The notes beneath the pieces are model-generated. The model saw only the letters and a list, made by a program, of their open reading frames with translations. It did not search any database and had not been told where the DNA came from. Below are positions 42,891 to 52,869 of a DNA stretch of 64,000 bases, in pieces. The position numbers and the translations under genes were made by a program. The stretch lies in contig JARWIR010000003.1 of the NCBI GenBank assembly GCA_029959085.1, positions 29,527,505 through 29,591,504 of the forward strand. The letters run 5' to 3'. The stretch's first letter is position 1. Each line of letters opens with the position of its first letter. Origin of the DNA: Nemophila menziesii. Lineage: Eukaryota > Streptophyta > Magnoliopsida > Boraginales > Hydrophyllaceae.

Positions 42891-44470
42891 GGAGGGGGGC
42901 GGGGGGGTCAGCTAACAATTCAATTCGGCCTAAGAAAGTCGTGGATAAAATATTCTTCCCAAAACCCTAAGATCATCGAATTGGGGGTAGGCCAATAAGT
43001 CAATCTGACTTAATAAAGCCGTGGATAAAAACTTCTTCTTGAAACCCTAAGATCATCTACTAGGGGGTTAGCAAATAATTCAATCCGTCCTAAGAAAGAT
43101 GTGGATAAAAATATCTTCCCAAAACCCTAAGATCATCTACTTTGGGGTCGACCAATAAGTCAATCTGACCTAAGAAGTTGTGGATCTAAACTTCTTACCA
43201 ACCCCATATGATCATCTATTAGGGGGTTGACCAATGGATCTTTGAACTAAGAAAGTTGTAGGTCAAAACTTCTTACCAAAACCATATGTTTGGCTCTTGT
43301 GGGATCGACCATGGATCTATGACCGAAGAAAATTGCAGTTCGCAACATCTCACTGGACCCTTACGCTTGTCTATTGGGGGTCCTCTAATAGATCTCCGAC
43401 CTAATAAAGTCACATATCAAAATTTTACCAAAATCCATGATCATCTATTGTGGGGGTCAACCAATGGATCTATGACCTAATAAATTTGTAAATTAAAACA
43501 TACTAAACCCTTATGATAGTATACTGGTGGTCGGCCAATGGAACTCTGAGCTAAGAAATTTGTAGACTGGAACTTTTTATCGAACCCCTACGACCGGCTA
43601 CTAGGGGGTCAGGAAATGGATCTCCGGCCTAAGAAATTTGAGGATAAAAACTTCTTATTGGACCCATTATAATCGTCTAATAGGAGTTCAACCAGTGGAT
43701 ATCAGACGTAAGAAAGTTGCAGATCAAAACTTCTTATCGATTCCCCGTTATCTTCTATTAGATGCCACCTAATGGATCTCCAACCTAAGAAAGTATCAGA
43801 ACAAACTTCTTACTGAACCCCTACGATCGGCTACTAAGGGTCGACTAATGGATCTACAACCTAAGAAAGTTGCAGATTAAATCTTTTTACCGAACCCCTA
43901 TGATCGTCTAGTAAGGGGTCGACCAATGGATCAATGACCTAAGAAAGTAGCATATCAAAACTTCTTACTGAACCCCTAAAATCGTCGACTAGGGGGCCGG
44001 TCAATGGATCTATGACCTAAGAAAATAGCATATATAAATTCTTACTGAACCCCTACGATTTACTACTAGGGGGATGAACCAATAGACCTCTGGCCTAAGA
44101 AATTCCCAGATCAAAATTTCATACCAAACCTATACGATTGTCAACTAGGGCGTTCGACAAATAGATCTATGGACTAAAAAAATACGCATATCAGAACTTC
44201 TTATTGATCCCATATGATCCTTTACTAGTTGTTAAGCCAATAGATATATGACCTAATAAAGTCTTAGATCAAACATCTTATCGAACCCATAAGATCTTCT
44301 ACTAGGGGGTCAACTAATGGATCTCCGACCTAAACAAGTCATTGATCAAAACTTCTTACCTAACACCTATGATCGTCCTTTAGTAGGTTGGCTAATATAT
44401 CTCTGACCTAAGAGATTCAAGATCAAATGTTCTTACCGAACCCATACAATCGTCTACTAGGGGGTCATGG
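42891..44470. repeat. Minisatellite, ~78-bp unit, about 20 copies
   Basis: A long array of diverged units, each with CTAAGAAAGT(T/C)G, then (A/G)ATCAAAACTTCTTACCGAACCC, then GATCGTCTACTAGGGGGTC and GACCAATGGATCT. Units vary in length by a few bases and by substitutions, so the array is old. A G-run near 42895-42906 marks the left end. No ORF. The array ends abruptly at a copy of CTACTAGGGGGTCATGGGGC near 44455-44475. Confidence 0.93.
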
Positions 44471-45057
44471 GGCTTGATGACCAAAAGATATTGGGTTCGA
44501 ATCTTATTGGAGTCAAAATAACTCCAAATCCAAAGTGATTCTCCGATATTAAATAACAAAGTCCTTTGTGAGCAAGCAAGTATATGTATGCAAATAGTGT
44601 CAACGATAACTGTTATATTAGATTTTGTCATCCAAATATCAATCGTTAATTTTTTTCTTATCTTAATGCTATAGGTTAGATTACATTTTCACGTTCTACT
44701 ATCATCAATGTAATTCTTTTGAAACCTATTGCGACAAGAAAGAAAGAAAGAAAGAAAGGATAAGAAGTGGATTACGAAAGGAAGTAAATAGTGAGGATAC
44801 ATATAATTTTGGGGCATTAATCCAAAAGGTCCACCACCAATATAACTTTCTTCATCAGGTCCAGCCCATTTCTAGAATTTTTAGTACCTATACTACCCTT
44901 ATAAACTAATAAAATTGTAATTAAATAAAGCAATCCATTTGTTTAGCTGTTTGAAATAGCGTTAATTCATTTATTCAAAGAAAAGAAACATGTCAACACT
45001 TTGATGAAGAAAGCTAAACGGAGTGGAGGGCGAAGCCAAAAAAGGAGTGAAGAAGGA
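44471..45057. other. Spacer with (GAAA)n run
   Basis: A GAAA run of about 22 bp lies at 44736-44758. A tRNA-like GGTTCGAATC box occurs at 44492 but no tRNA fold. No gene. Confidence 0.5.
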
Positions 45058-45335
45058 CTATTTAACAACAGTATGAACGAAGCCCAGTACAGTAATAATC
45101 AAAACGGCAAAGCCCAAGAAGAAAAACACGGTGGAGCCGGTGATTAACAGAACGGCGAACACAACAAAACCCAGTAGGGCGAAGCCCGAAAATGGCAACA
45201 AGGCAAATCCCAGTACACTAATAACCCAGACGGCGAAGCCAGCGACTACCAGATCGGAGAAAGCAACAAAACCCAGTAGGGAAACCAAGGCAAAACCCAA
45301 AACTCTGAACACGGCAAAACCCAGTACATTGAGTA
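45058..45335. repeat. Imperfect repeat block around CGGCGAAGCCCAGTA
   Basis: Units of roughly 25-60 bp built on AACGGC(G/A)AAGCCC, AAAACCCAGTAGGG and CAGTACA(C/T)TAATAA recur six or more times. The minus-strand open frame through it (45058-45312) is a by-product of the repeat and of biased composition, not a credible gene. Confidence 0.65.
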
Positions 45336-45494
45336 CAACGACTCAACTACTACAACAAACAGAGAAAATGGCCAATGGACGATTTGATGGGCTCTGTGCT
45401 TGATGGGCTCGTGGGCTTGGCATAGCCAAGCCCGATTGAAGATGGTGTAGAAAGGTTCACGTGTGGCGGCGGTTCTCTTGTGCAGGTGAGCGGC

Positions 45495-45565
45495 TTAGTG
45501 GGCTCTGTGTTCGGTATTGGTGGGCTCTGTGTTCGGTATTGATGGGCTCTGTGTTCGGATTGTTG
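45495..45565. repeat. 22-bp direct repeat x 3
   Basis: TGGGCTCTGTGTTCGGTATT in three consecutive copies with one or two changes, the last shortened. It is preceded by related phrases at 45388-45420. Confidence 0.88.
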
Positions 45566-45689
45566 ATTGTCGATGGCAATTGCTTCCAAACTAGTATAAA
45601 ATGGCCATTATGTAACCTGAAAAATTGTTGAACATGGTGGAGAATGACTTGGGCTCGATTGTTGGAGATGGTGGAGAATGGCGGAGGTT

Positions 45690-45935
45690 CCTTGTGCAGG
45701 TAAGCGGCTTGGTGGAAGAGATTTCTTATTTGATTTTTTATTTGAATTGCGTTGTGCAGGTGAGAGGCTTGATGGAAAAGGTTTCTTATTTGTTTTTTTG
45801 TTTCAATTCGAATTGCGGTGAAGAGATTTCTTATTTGATTTTTTCTTTGAATTTGAATTGCGTTGTGCAGGTGAGCAGCTTGATGTAAGGGGTTTCTTAT
45901 TTGTTTTTTTGTTTGAATTCGAATTGCAGTGAAAA
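45690..45935. repeat. ~75-120 bp repeats containing TTGTGCAGGTGAG
   Basis: Four units with GATTTCTTATTTG(A/T)TTTTTT, TTCGAATTGC(G/A)GTGAA and TTGTGCAGGT(G/A)AG(C/A)(G/A)GCTTG(A/G)TG in order, two of them lacking the last part. The phrase CAGGTGAG looks like joined splice borders. Confidence 0.75.
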
Positions 45936-46649
45936 GATATCTAATATTTTTATGTTTAATTGTTTTTCAACGTTTCAAGTTGTATATTTTTAATTTATCT
46001 TTAATTTTTTTTACTATAATTGTATAAGGTTATATTAGGTATATCATAAGGTTAAAAAATTACTTTGGACCTTATTCATCCAAACTATTAGGCTGGACTT
46101 CATAAGACACGATTTGTTGGGTTTTGGACTTAATTAGAAATTATCTCTATAATTTTTTGTTAAAAATCATAATTAATTGAATTTGAAATTCAAACAATCA
46201 ATCTACCATTTAAATTTAAATTGTAGAGTGTTTGTTTCAACGATCATTTGACCATTAAACAATCACAACGATCTCTTCAACAGTTTTAATTATAAAGATA
46301 AAATTTAAATCTTTTAATTGATGGGATCCATTTTCCATTATTAGATATTTTTTTTTGGTAAAAGTAAAAAGTGTAATTCATCTCATGGTCAGGGACAACT
46401 CCCGCGACAACTCCTATTTTCGGGATACAACGAGAATTTATTCGATTTTGATTTTAGAGGGATATTTATAATAATCCCGACTTAAATATTAACCACCCTA
46501 ATTTAAATATTAGCCATTGTCAGAATAGACCTTAAACATTTAATCCTTCCCTAAAAAAAGACTAATTCAATTTTTTTTAAGGTGCTAATTGGTTAATTAA
46601 TTGTGTAGTTAACAAATTATACTTAGTCTTTCTAGCATAACGTCCGTAA
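45936..46649. other. No gene recognised
   Basis: AT-rich spacer without recognised repeats. Confidence 0.5.
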
Positions 46650-46895
46650 AAGTTGAAACTAATCGAAATTCTTCCATCGCCCTATGTCTAATTTTCTTTG
46701 CAAACTTGTCAGCTTGACGGTTGAAATGTCTAGGTTAATGCTTGAAGGTAATCAGATCATAAGAATAATCCATCTGGTTGATTTTCTTAAGTATCGATCG
46801 AATGCTCCAGTTTACTGTTGACATTTGGTCAATACCTTGTATGACTTCAAGTTTGTATTCTTTTTATATAGAAAATGCTTGCACATCTTCCTATT
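46650..46895 (-). mobile_element. LINE RNase H fragment
   Basis: Minus strand: EYKLEVIQGIDQMSTVNWSI, LKKINQMDYSYDLITFKH, a stop, then PRHFNRQADKFAKKI, which is the LINE RNase H C-terminal half. Bounded by AT-rich sequence. Confidence 0.78.
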
Positions 46896-46989
46896 TTTTG
46901 CTCCCGGAACAATAAATTAACCATACTGTTCAGTTTCTCTTCCATCAAATATAATAAACAACAATTGCAAAAATTACCTTAAACTACTA

Positions 46990-48390
46990 TGAGATTTTGA
47001 CCCAAGGGGTCTTAAACACACCCCCCTAGACCTAACCCAACCCCCTTCTTTTGTTCTTCTTATTAGGGACCTCAATAAGATTTTAAGTCTATAGGCAAAA
47101 ATCCCATTTACAAATATACCCTCTTTTGTTTTTCATTTACTATATATGTAGTATATTTTATTTTTCTGAAATCATTTTTATTAAACCTCAACACTCTTCT
47201 CTTCTCCTCTCCCTCTCTCTCGTTTCACCGACCAACCTCTCTCACGGCGTCTTTTAGAATTGCAGTTTCATTCGGTGAGCACCACCACCACGGATACGGC
47301 TATCGGTTCCAGCACTCCGGCAAACAAGAGCCTCGCGTTTCGAAGCTTCTCACCGCCGCCTACTCACTGCCGCCGTGAGTCTCCTTCGAGATCCATATCG
47401 TGACATCGGTTCGTCGCTGAAGCTCGCATCGAGTAAGGTCGCTCATCCTTCGCCGGAGGTTTGAGATCTTGTTGGAGCTTCCATGGTGGCTGTCTTCTCC
47501 GGCGAGATCCCGTTCACTGCTGTTCCCGTTCGTGTGCAGAGGAGAGGACTTCTGAAGCCCGTGCCATTGTTGCAGCAAGGTAAGGAATGACCTCCGCGCT
47601 ATTGTTGAGCTCCAGATCTCCAGCCCACGCGCTAATGCTGCTACTCCTTCCGGCGCCGCAGATTTGTTCTTCTTCGCAGAGGTGCAGCCATGGACGTTGA
47701 TCTTAAATCTCCAAGCTACAAAAGCCATGGAAAGCTTTACCTCCATAATCGATTCTTCAAGCATTGTGAAGACCAGTATCCGCCGTCAGCAACCTCCGTC
47801 AGCTTCTCCTCCGGCGAATTTCTGTTACAGGTTTTGAGCAACAGTGAGCTTCGATATGAAGACGTTCAAACTTACTTTTTTTTTAGATCTAGTCAAACCA
47901 GATCTGGTCAAACCAGATATTAGGTTTTTTTTGTTCAATAGTTGTAAATAATTAGGGTTTTGTTATTTTGTAATAATAAATGTGTGTAAAAGTGTTATTC
48001 ATTTTTTCAATAATAATACTCAACCTTTATTATCAATACTCATCATTTTTTAGCGATACTCGTCATATTTTTTAGTGTTACTTATCATTATTTAGCGATA
48101 CTCATCATTTTTTGAATCATCATTTTTTAACAATACTCATAATTTTTTACTAATACTCATCATTTTTTCTGGTGGCCGGAGGTCGGTGGTCGGAGATCGG
48201 AGGTAGGTGGGCAGTGGAGAGAGAAGATGAACAGTGACATCACTCTTTTTGTCTTAGTGTTTGTAAGGGTATTTTAGTATTTGGTCATGTTTGAGATCCC
48301 TTTAAAGAAGTAAGATTCCTACTAGTTTCTTTGTGGCAGGAAAATAGTCTCCAAGACCCGATAGGTTAATCACCAACTATTATTGTTAAT
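46990..48390. repeat. Putative non-autonomous element with GC-rich core and ACTCA repeats, copy B
   Basis: In order: a left edge with AGTCTATAGGCAAAAATCCC near 47088, a T-rich then CTCTCT-rich run, a GC-rich core (47215-47900) with open frames in both strands but no recognised protein, a degenerate array of (A)ATACTCATCATTTTTT units at 48000-48160, GGTGGCCGGAGGTCGG, and a right edge GTCTCCAAGACCCGATAGGTTAATCACC-like. Parts recur in the same order at 13500-14860, 51530-52250 and 58600-59140. The type of element is unknown; no clear TIR or target duplication. Confidence 0.5.
48000..48200. repeat. Degenerate TACTCATCATTTTTT repeat block
   Basis: Eight or so units of 18-25 bp, ending in CTGGTGGCCGGAGGTCGG. 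Counterpart of blocks at 14390 and 58600. Confidence 0.75.
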
Positions 48391-48957
48391 TTTTTTTGTT
48401 ACATAAGAGAGCCACTTTGGACTCGGAGTCATTCACTAGATTAGAAGACCAAGGCCTTCCCCGGTGACCAAGACACTAGATATCGACAATTTTTTAATTT
48501 TTTTTTGTGAATTAAAATAATTCTATTATCAATTTAGTCATTCATTAGCAAATCCATTGGGCCACCACCTACACCTACGATAGATAGATATAGTCCAAAA
48601 TTATTCAAAAATCTTTTATGTGTACTAAAAATAAGTTTAAATGTGTTCAAGCAATAAAAAAACCAAAAATCCAAAATTTCAATGGGCCGTGCAGTTTCCT
48701 ACGTGATTTCTATGTGCACCGTTGACTCGAATCCCAAAAGAGACGACGTACCTCGATTTCTTCGTATTTCACCGACCCGGCTCTATCTTCGGGTTTGGGT
48801 TTCCCCATCCTAATCCCCCGAAACACACCAAATGTAATTAATTTCATTTTTCCTTTCATAAAAAACCCCAAATATAATCATCTTCCCTTCCTTTTTCATT
48901 TTTCTTTTCTGTTTTTCAAAAAAATTCTTGCCGTTTTTTGGCTTTTTGTGAACCTAC
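48391..48957. other. Upstream region of RING gene
   Basis: No gene. The last 150 bp are pyrimidine-rich and lead to a TATA box. Confidence 0.5.
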
Positions 48958-48963
48958 TATAAA
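48958..48963 (+). promoter_or_regulatory. TATA box of RING gene
   Basis: TATAAA about 65 bp before the end of a short non-coding first exon (donor after 49025). Position and the C/T-rich run after it fit a plant promoter. Confidence 0.6.
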
Positions 48964-49025
48964 GCCACCTTCAGGGCTTTAAGCCCCTTAGTGTTTTTTA
49001 CTCTCTCAAGCACCGAAAAAAACAG

Positions 49026-49622
49026 GTTTGCTTCAATTTCTTATTCATTTTATATTTTAATCAATCATCTAGGGTTTATTGCATCTTTGATCAGAATAAT
49101 CATTTTTCCTCTTCCTTCTCAATTTAGGCGGTTTGATTCAATTTTTTTTTAGTAATTGGAATCCTTGTGGGTTTGTTTTTAATTTTAATCTGTGGCTAAT
49201 CCGATTCGGCAATTGTTTGTTTTTCCGGTTATAATCGATGCATTGTCTGGGCAATCTATTCTTTTTGAATAATTTAGTGTCTATATATAAAAATTGAATT
49301 TTGAAATCCCAAATTTGTTAGGTAATGTCGATCGCCTAAACTATAATTCACTAGATGTTACCCTTTGAAAAGTTGCAATTTTTAATTATTTTGCATTTGG
49401 GAAAATTAGTTTTTGGGGTTTATCCTATAATCCTTCTATCATTTCCGATTATAAATACATAATGAATTTTCTATTTCATCGCTTTCAGATCGAATTTAAA
49501 TTGTTAGTTTGAATTTACTTACTTACCTGTATACTCGATTTCAATTGCACCATTGGTTAAACCCATTTTTCAATAATTAGAATGAATTTATCTCTGATTG
49601 AGTTTTGTGTTTGTTTATATAG
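49026..49622 (+). other. Intron in the 5' UTR of the RING gene
   Basis: CACAG-type exon end followed by GTTTGC at 49026, T-rich intron, acceptor TATATAG at 49622, then the exon that holds the ATG at 49671. Leader introns of this kind often raise expression in plants. Confidence 0.65.
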
Positions 49623-49670
49623 GTATTAATTGTGTGAATCAGTTGAAGAGTAGGGTTTTGTGTTTCCGAG

Positions 49671-50561
49671 ATGAGCACCCAGGAGACTAGAGCTAGTCCA
49701 TTGAGGTATGCAAGAGGTCATAGAAGGAAGCCAGCTTCTTTAAGCGTTGACCTCAATCTCAATCTGGGCCCACCATCTATTGGAAATCAGGAACCCGAAG
49801 GTACTTCAAGCTTACCTATTGTTCAAGGAAGTACTAGTAATAGTATACCACCACCTACCCCTATTGATGTTGAAGCTTTAGACGATGAAGTACTCATCTC
49901 TTCTCCAAGGGCATTTGCGGAAGTATGTTTTTTCTTTTCATGTCTTGTATACTTTGATTGAAACTAAATCATTTTTTAACAGGCAAAAACCAGAAGAAAC
50001 CGTGGACGAGCTATTGTAGTTGATGATGATCCTGGTAAGTTCTTATTTTACCTTTATATTTTCTATTTTAAATACTTATATATATATTTTATTATTACAG
50101 AAGATCCATCTTCATGTGTTATCACTAATCCTCGTACTAAGCGTAGAAGAGCTTCTCAAAATCAAACAATTATCAATTGTGATCTCTACATTAACCTAGA
50201 GGGTAGTGGAAGTAGCAGTTCCGTGGTAATTAATTAATTAATTAATCTATTTTATTTCATAATTTTACATCTTCTCTATTTATTTATTCAAATTGGGTTT
50301 TTTTTTATATAAAAACAGAGAGATAATGTTAAGTGTGTGGCACCACCACCACCACCACCTCCACCACCAGTGAAGGAGCCAACTTTTAACTGTCCAGTTT
50401 GCATGAGTCCATTTGTTGAAGCTGTTTCAACAAAATGTGGTCATATTTTCTGTAAGGGTTGTATTAAAGCTGCTATAGCTGTTCAAAACAAATGTCCTAC
50501 TTGTAGGAAAAAGATTACTATAAGGGAGCTTATTAGGGTTTACCTTCCTACTGCTTCATAA
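49671..50561 (+). CDS. Small C3HC4 RING-finger protein (putative E3 ubiquitin ligase)
   Basis: Four coding exons with consistent frame: 49671-49922, 49983-50034, 50101-50225, 50319-50561 (TAA); about 223 aa. The C-terminal RING reads CPVCMSPFVEAVSTKCGHIF then CKGCIKAAIAVQNKCPTCRK, with all eight zinc ligands in C3HC4 order. It is preceded by a nine-Pro run (residues about 150-158). The N-terminus contains SVDLNLNLGPP, an LxLxL EAR-like motif, and basic patches (TKRRRAS) that may direct nuclear import. RING proteins of this layout act as E3 ligases, transferring ubiquitin from an E2; RNF4-like function is possible but no SUMO-interaction motif was established. From memory the Arabidopsis counterpart is At3g07200. 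An intron also lies in the 3' UTR (50569-50646). Confidence 0.9.
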
Positions 50562-50568
50562 TTTTAAG

Positions 50569-50646
50569 GTATGTATGTATATATCTCACTTTCTCCCATA
50601 TATCTTACTATTTGTTACTAAATGAGTTTTTTTTTGTCTTTAATAG
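50569..50646 (+). other. Probable intron in the 3' UTR of the RING gene
   Basis: GTATGTATG donor eight bases after the stop codon, T-rich tail and acceptor TTTAATAG at 50646. A 3' UTR intron this close to the stop (under 50-55 nt) would not be expected to trigger nonsense-mediated decay. Confidence 0.6.
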
Positions 50647-50779
50647 GATTGATCAGTTTGTTATGTCCTGGAATGCTTCTATACAAGAAGAGTGAAGGGA
50701 AATAGAGGAGGTTTTTGTGGGAAAATTGAAAAAATAGTTATGTTTATGTAGGATATATATTATATTTATATATACCTAT

Positions 50780-51529
50780 GTTACTTTTTTGGGTTTAACT
50801 AACTAGAGCTATGGCATATGCTAAGAGTTCTTGTTAATGTTGGTTGTTCATTGTTATGATGTACTATGGTGGATGAATTAGACTTGGGTTATGGTTAGCA
50901 CAACTTTATAGACTATGTGAATGTGGTAAAATATTTACTTTTTATCTGTTTGTTACAGATAAGATATGCTAAAAAATTTAGCGCAATGATTGGCTTTACT
51001 TTCACTTTATTGTGTCATTGTGTTTAAATGTCAATTTTACCCCTGTGAGGCTTAATTTGACGTGAATCCGACATTCTCGCCCCCTTTGCATGACCATGTT
51101 TCCAGGTTTATTAATATCTTTAGCCATTTTCATTTCTAGTATTTTTACCTGTGGGGGTATACTGGTTTACCTAGGGGGAGGGGGTGCTTTGGGTTTTTTT
51201 TTTTTGTTCCAAAGGGTGCTTTGGGTTTAACTTAGAATCTAATTTGCGAAACTTGGTATTGGATGGTAGTTGGATTCTTTTGATTTTCTAAAAAAGAAAG
51301 AATCTAGTAACAAAAGATACTATTTATATTTTATTTCAAAATAGATGATGTGAGTTTTATATGAAAATAAAAATATAAAGATACCATTTTTCCAGGTTAC
51401 ACGAGAAATAATTTTATACAATATGTCAACTGAATGTAATTTGTGATAATTTTTTTTATTTTTTAGATTGAATATCTTTTCAATCATTTTTGGAGATTGT
51501 GGAACTTATCATTTTTTTTGATTATTACC
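50780..51529. other. Downstream of RING gene, no gene
   Basis: AT-rich; the transcript probably ends before about 50950. Nothing else recognised. Confidence 0.5.
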
Positions 51530-52250
51530 CAAAGGGTACACTATCTCGAGACCCAACAAGATCGGGTCTATACCCTTTTCTCACTGAAGGCCACGACAAA
51601 ATATTAACACTATAGACAAAAATTCTAATTACCTATTTGCTTTTTTTTGTTTTTTATTTTTATATTAACCTTTTTACCATTTATTCTAAAATCTAAAAAT
51701 ATCAGTCAAACCCCTCTCTTTCTCTCTCTTCTTTCCATGTAGTTTTTTTTTGTTTGGTTACTCAACTTTCTAATAGCATTCTAATAGCAGCCATGGCTGC
51801 TGGTGGTGAATCTTCTGAGATGGAGCTCGGAGCTCGTTCGGGTTTGTGGTTGAGATCTGGCGGCAGCGAGGTTGAGCTCAGATCTGCAACAACAATTCGA
51901 AAAGAAGGTGAGTGCGGAGAGGCTTCTCCACCGGAGGGCGAAATAGTATATCTGAACTGAGAGCAATGTCGGTTTTCTTTTGCTGCTACTTGAACGGCGG
52001 AGTGGTGGTTCCGGTTTGTAGTGGTGGTTCAGAGTGGGTATTGAGGTGGTAGTTCAGAGTGGTTGATTTAGATCAGAAGGCATTATTTGTTGATTTAGAT
52101 CGGAGTGGGTCTTGAGGTGGTAGTTCGCAGCTTTATCTGATGTAGAATATCATAATATATTCTTTGCTTTGATTTAGTGTTTCTCTTTCTTTTGCGCGTT
52201 AGTTCAGATTGCCACAAGCTTTCTCTTTCTTAGATCGAATGATGCGCAAC
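51530..52250. repeat. Putative non-autonomous element, partial copy C
   Basis: Edge with ACTATAGACAAAAATTCTAATTAC (in two parts, near 51610), T-rich run, CTCTCTTTCTCTCTC, then a GC-richer core from 51780 with GAGATCTGGCGGCAGCGAGG and a repeated GGTGGT(A/G)GTTC(A/G)G. The order resembles 46990-47900. The short open frame at 51754-51960 is not convincing as a gene. Confidence 0.4.
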
Positions 52251-52869
52251 ATTATTAAATAGTGTTGTTTGTTTTTATTTTTTTTGGACGGATTGTTTGT
52301 TCTGATTTAGGTGTTCTCTTACTTCCATCAAATGATACTACTACTTAGCAATAAGTGATTACACAAATATTACTATTAATTGTTGAAACTTTTTTTGCAA
52401 TTTTTCATTCTTTTATTCTTTTTGCTATTAGACCTTCTCTTTCTTATTCCGTGTTGATGCATATTATAAGTCAACATGCTCTCATCTCTAGACAAAATTG
52501 ATTTTCTGTAATTTCTTCATCTTCTCAACCCAACCCAAACCTGTGATGATCTTTTTCTTCCTTTTCCTTTAATTTCTTTTATGTGTTAGAATCAAGCTCG
52601 TGTCTTTTCTTTGTCGAAATCTCTAAAATTCTCTCTTTAAAATAAATCTCTTAGATCGATGGCCTATATAACAATAATTCTCTGCAAATTTCATTTTGAT
52701 GCTGCTTCTGTTTTCTCCGATAACACGATTACGGGTGATGATTTGAGCCCTTACTGCTCTCCTTCACTTTCATTTTCATTCTCTTTTCTTTTTGTTGTGT
52801 TTTGTGGCAAGCAAACTAAGTCTCCTGCCTTCATTGTACATATGGATGTTATTTTCATGGCCTGATTTG
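52251..52869. other. Possible LINE 5' sequence, no gene recognised
   Basis: T-rich spacer before the recognisable endonuclease part of the LINE. It could be divergent LINE sequence. Confidence 0.35.

Noticed and set aside
42891..44470. CRISPR-like array
   Set aside because: Units of about 78 bp are diverged along their whole length, without constant repeats and unique spacers, and the genome is a plant.
44480..44550. tRNA gene or tRNA-derived SINE
   Set aside because: Only a B-box-like GGTTCGAATC is present; no A box at the right distance and no cloverleaf.
45058..45312. Hydrophobic 84-codon minus-strand ORF
   Set aside because: Its Val/Phe/Gly-rich sequence is the translation of the short repeats on the opposite strand.
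47360..47923. Overlapping minus- and plus-strand ORFs of 134 and 77 codons
   Set aside because: Both lie in the GC-rich core of a putative repeat element and neither has recognisable domains.
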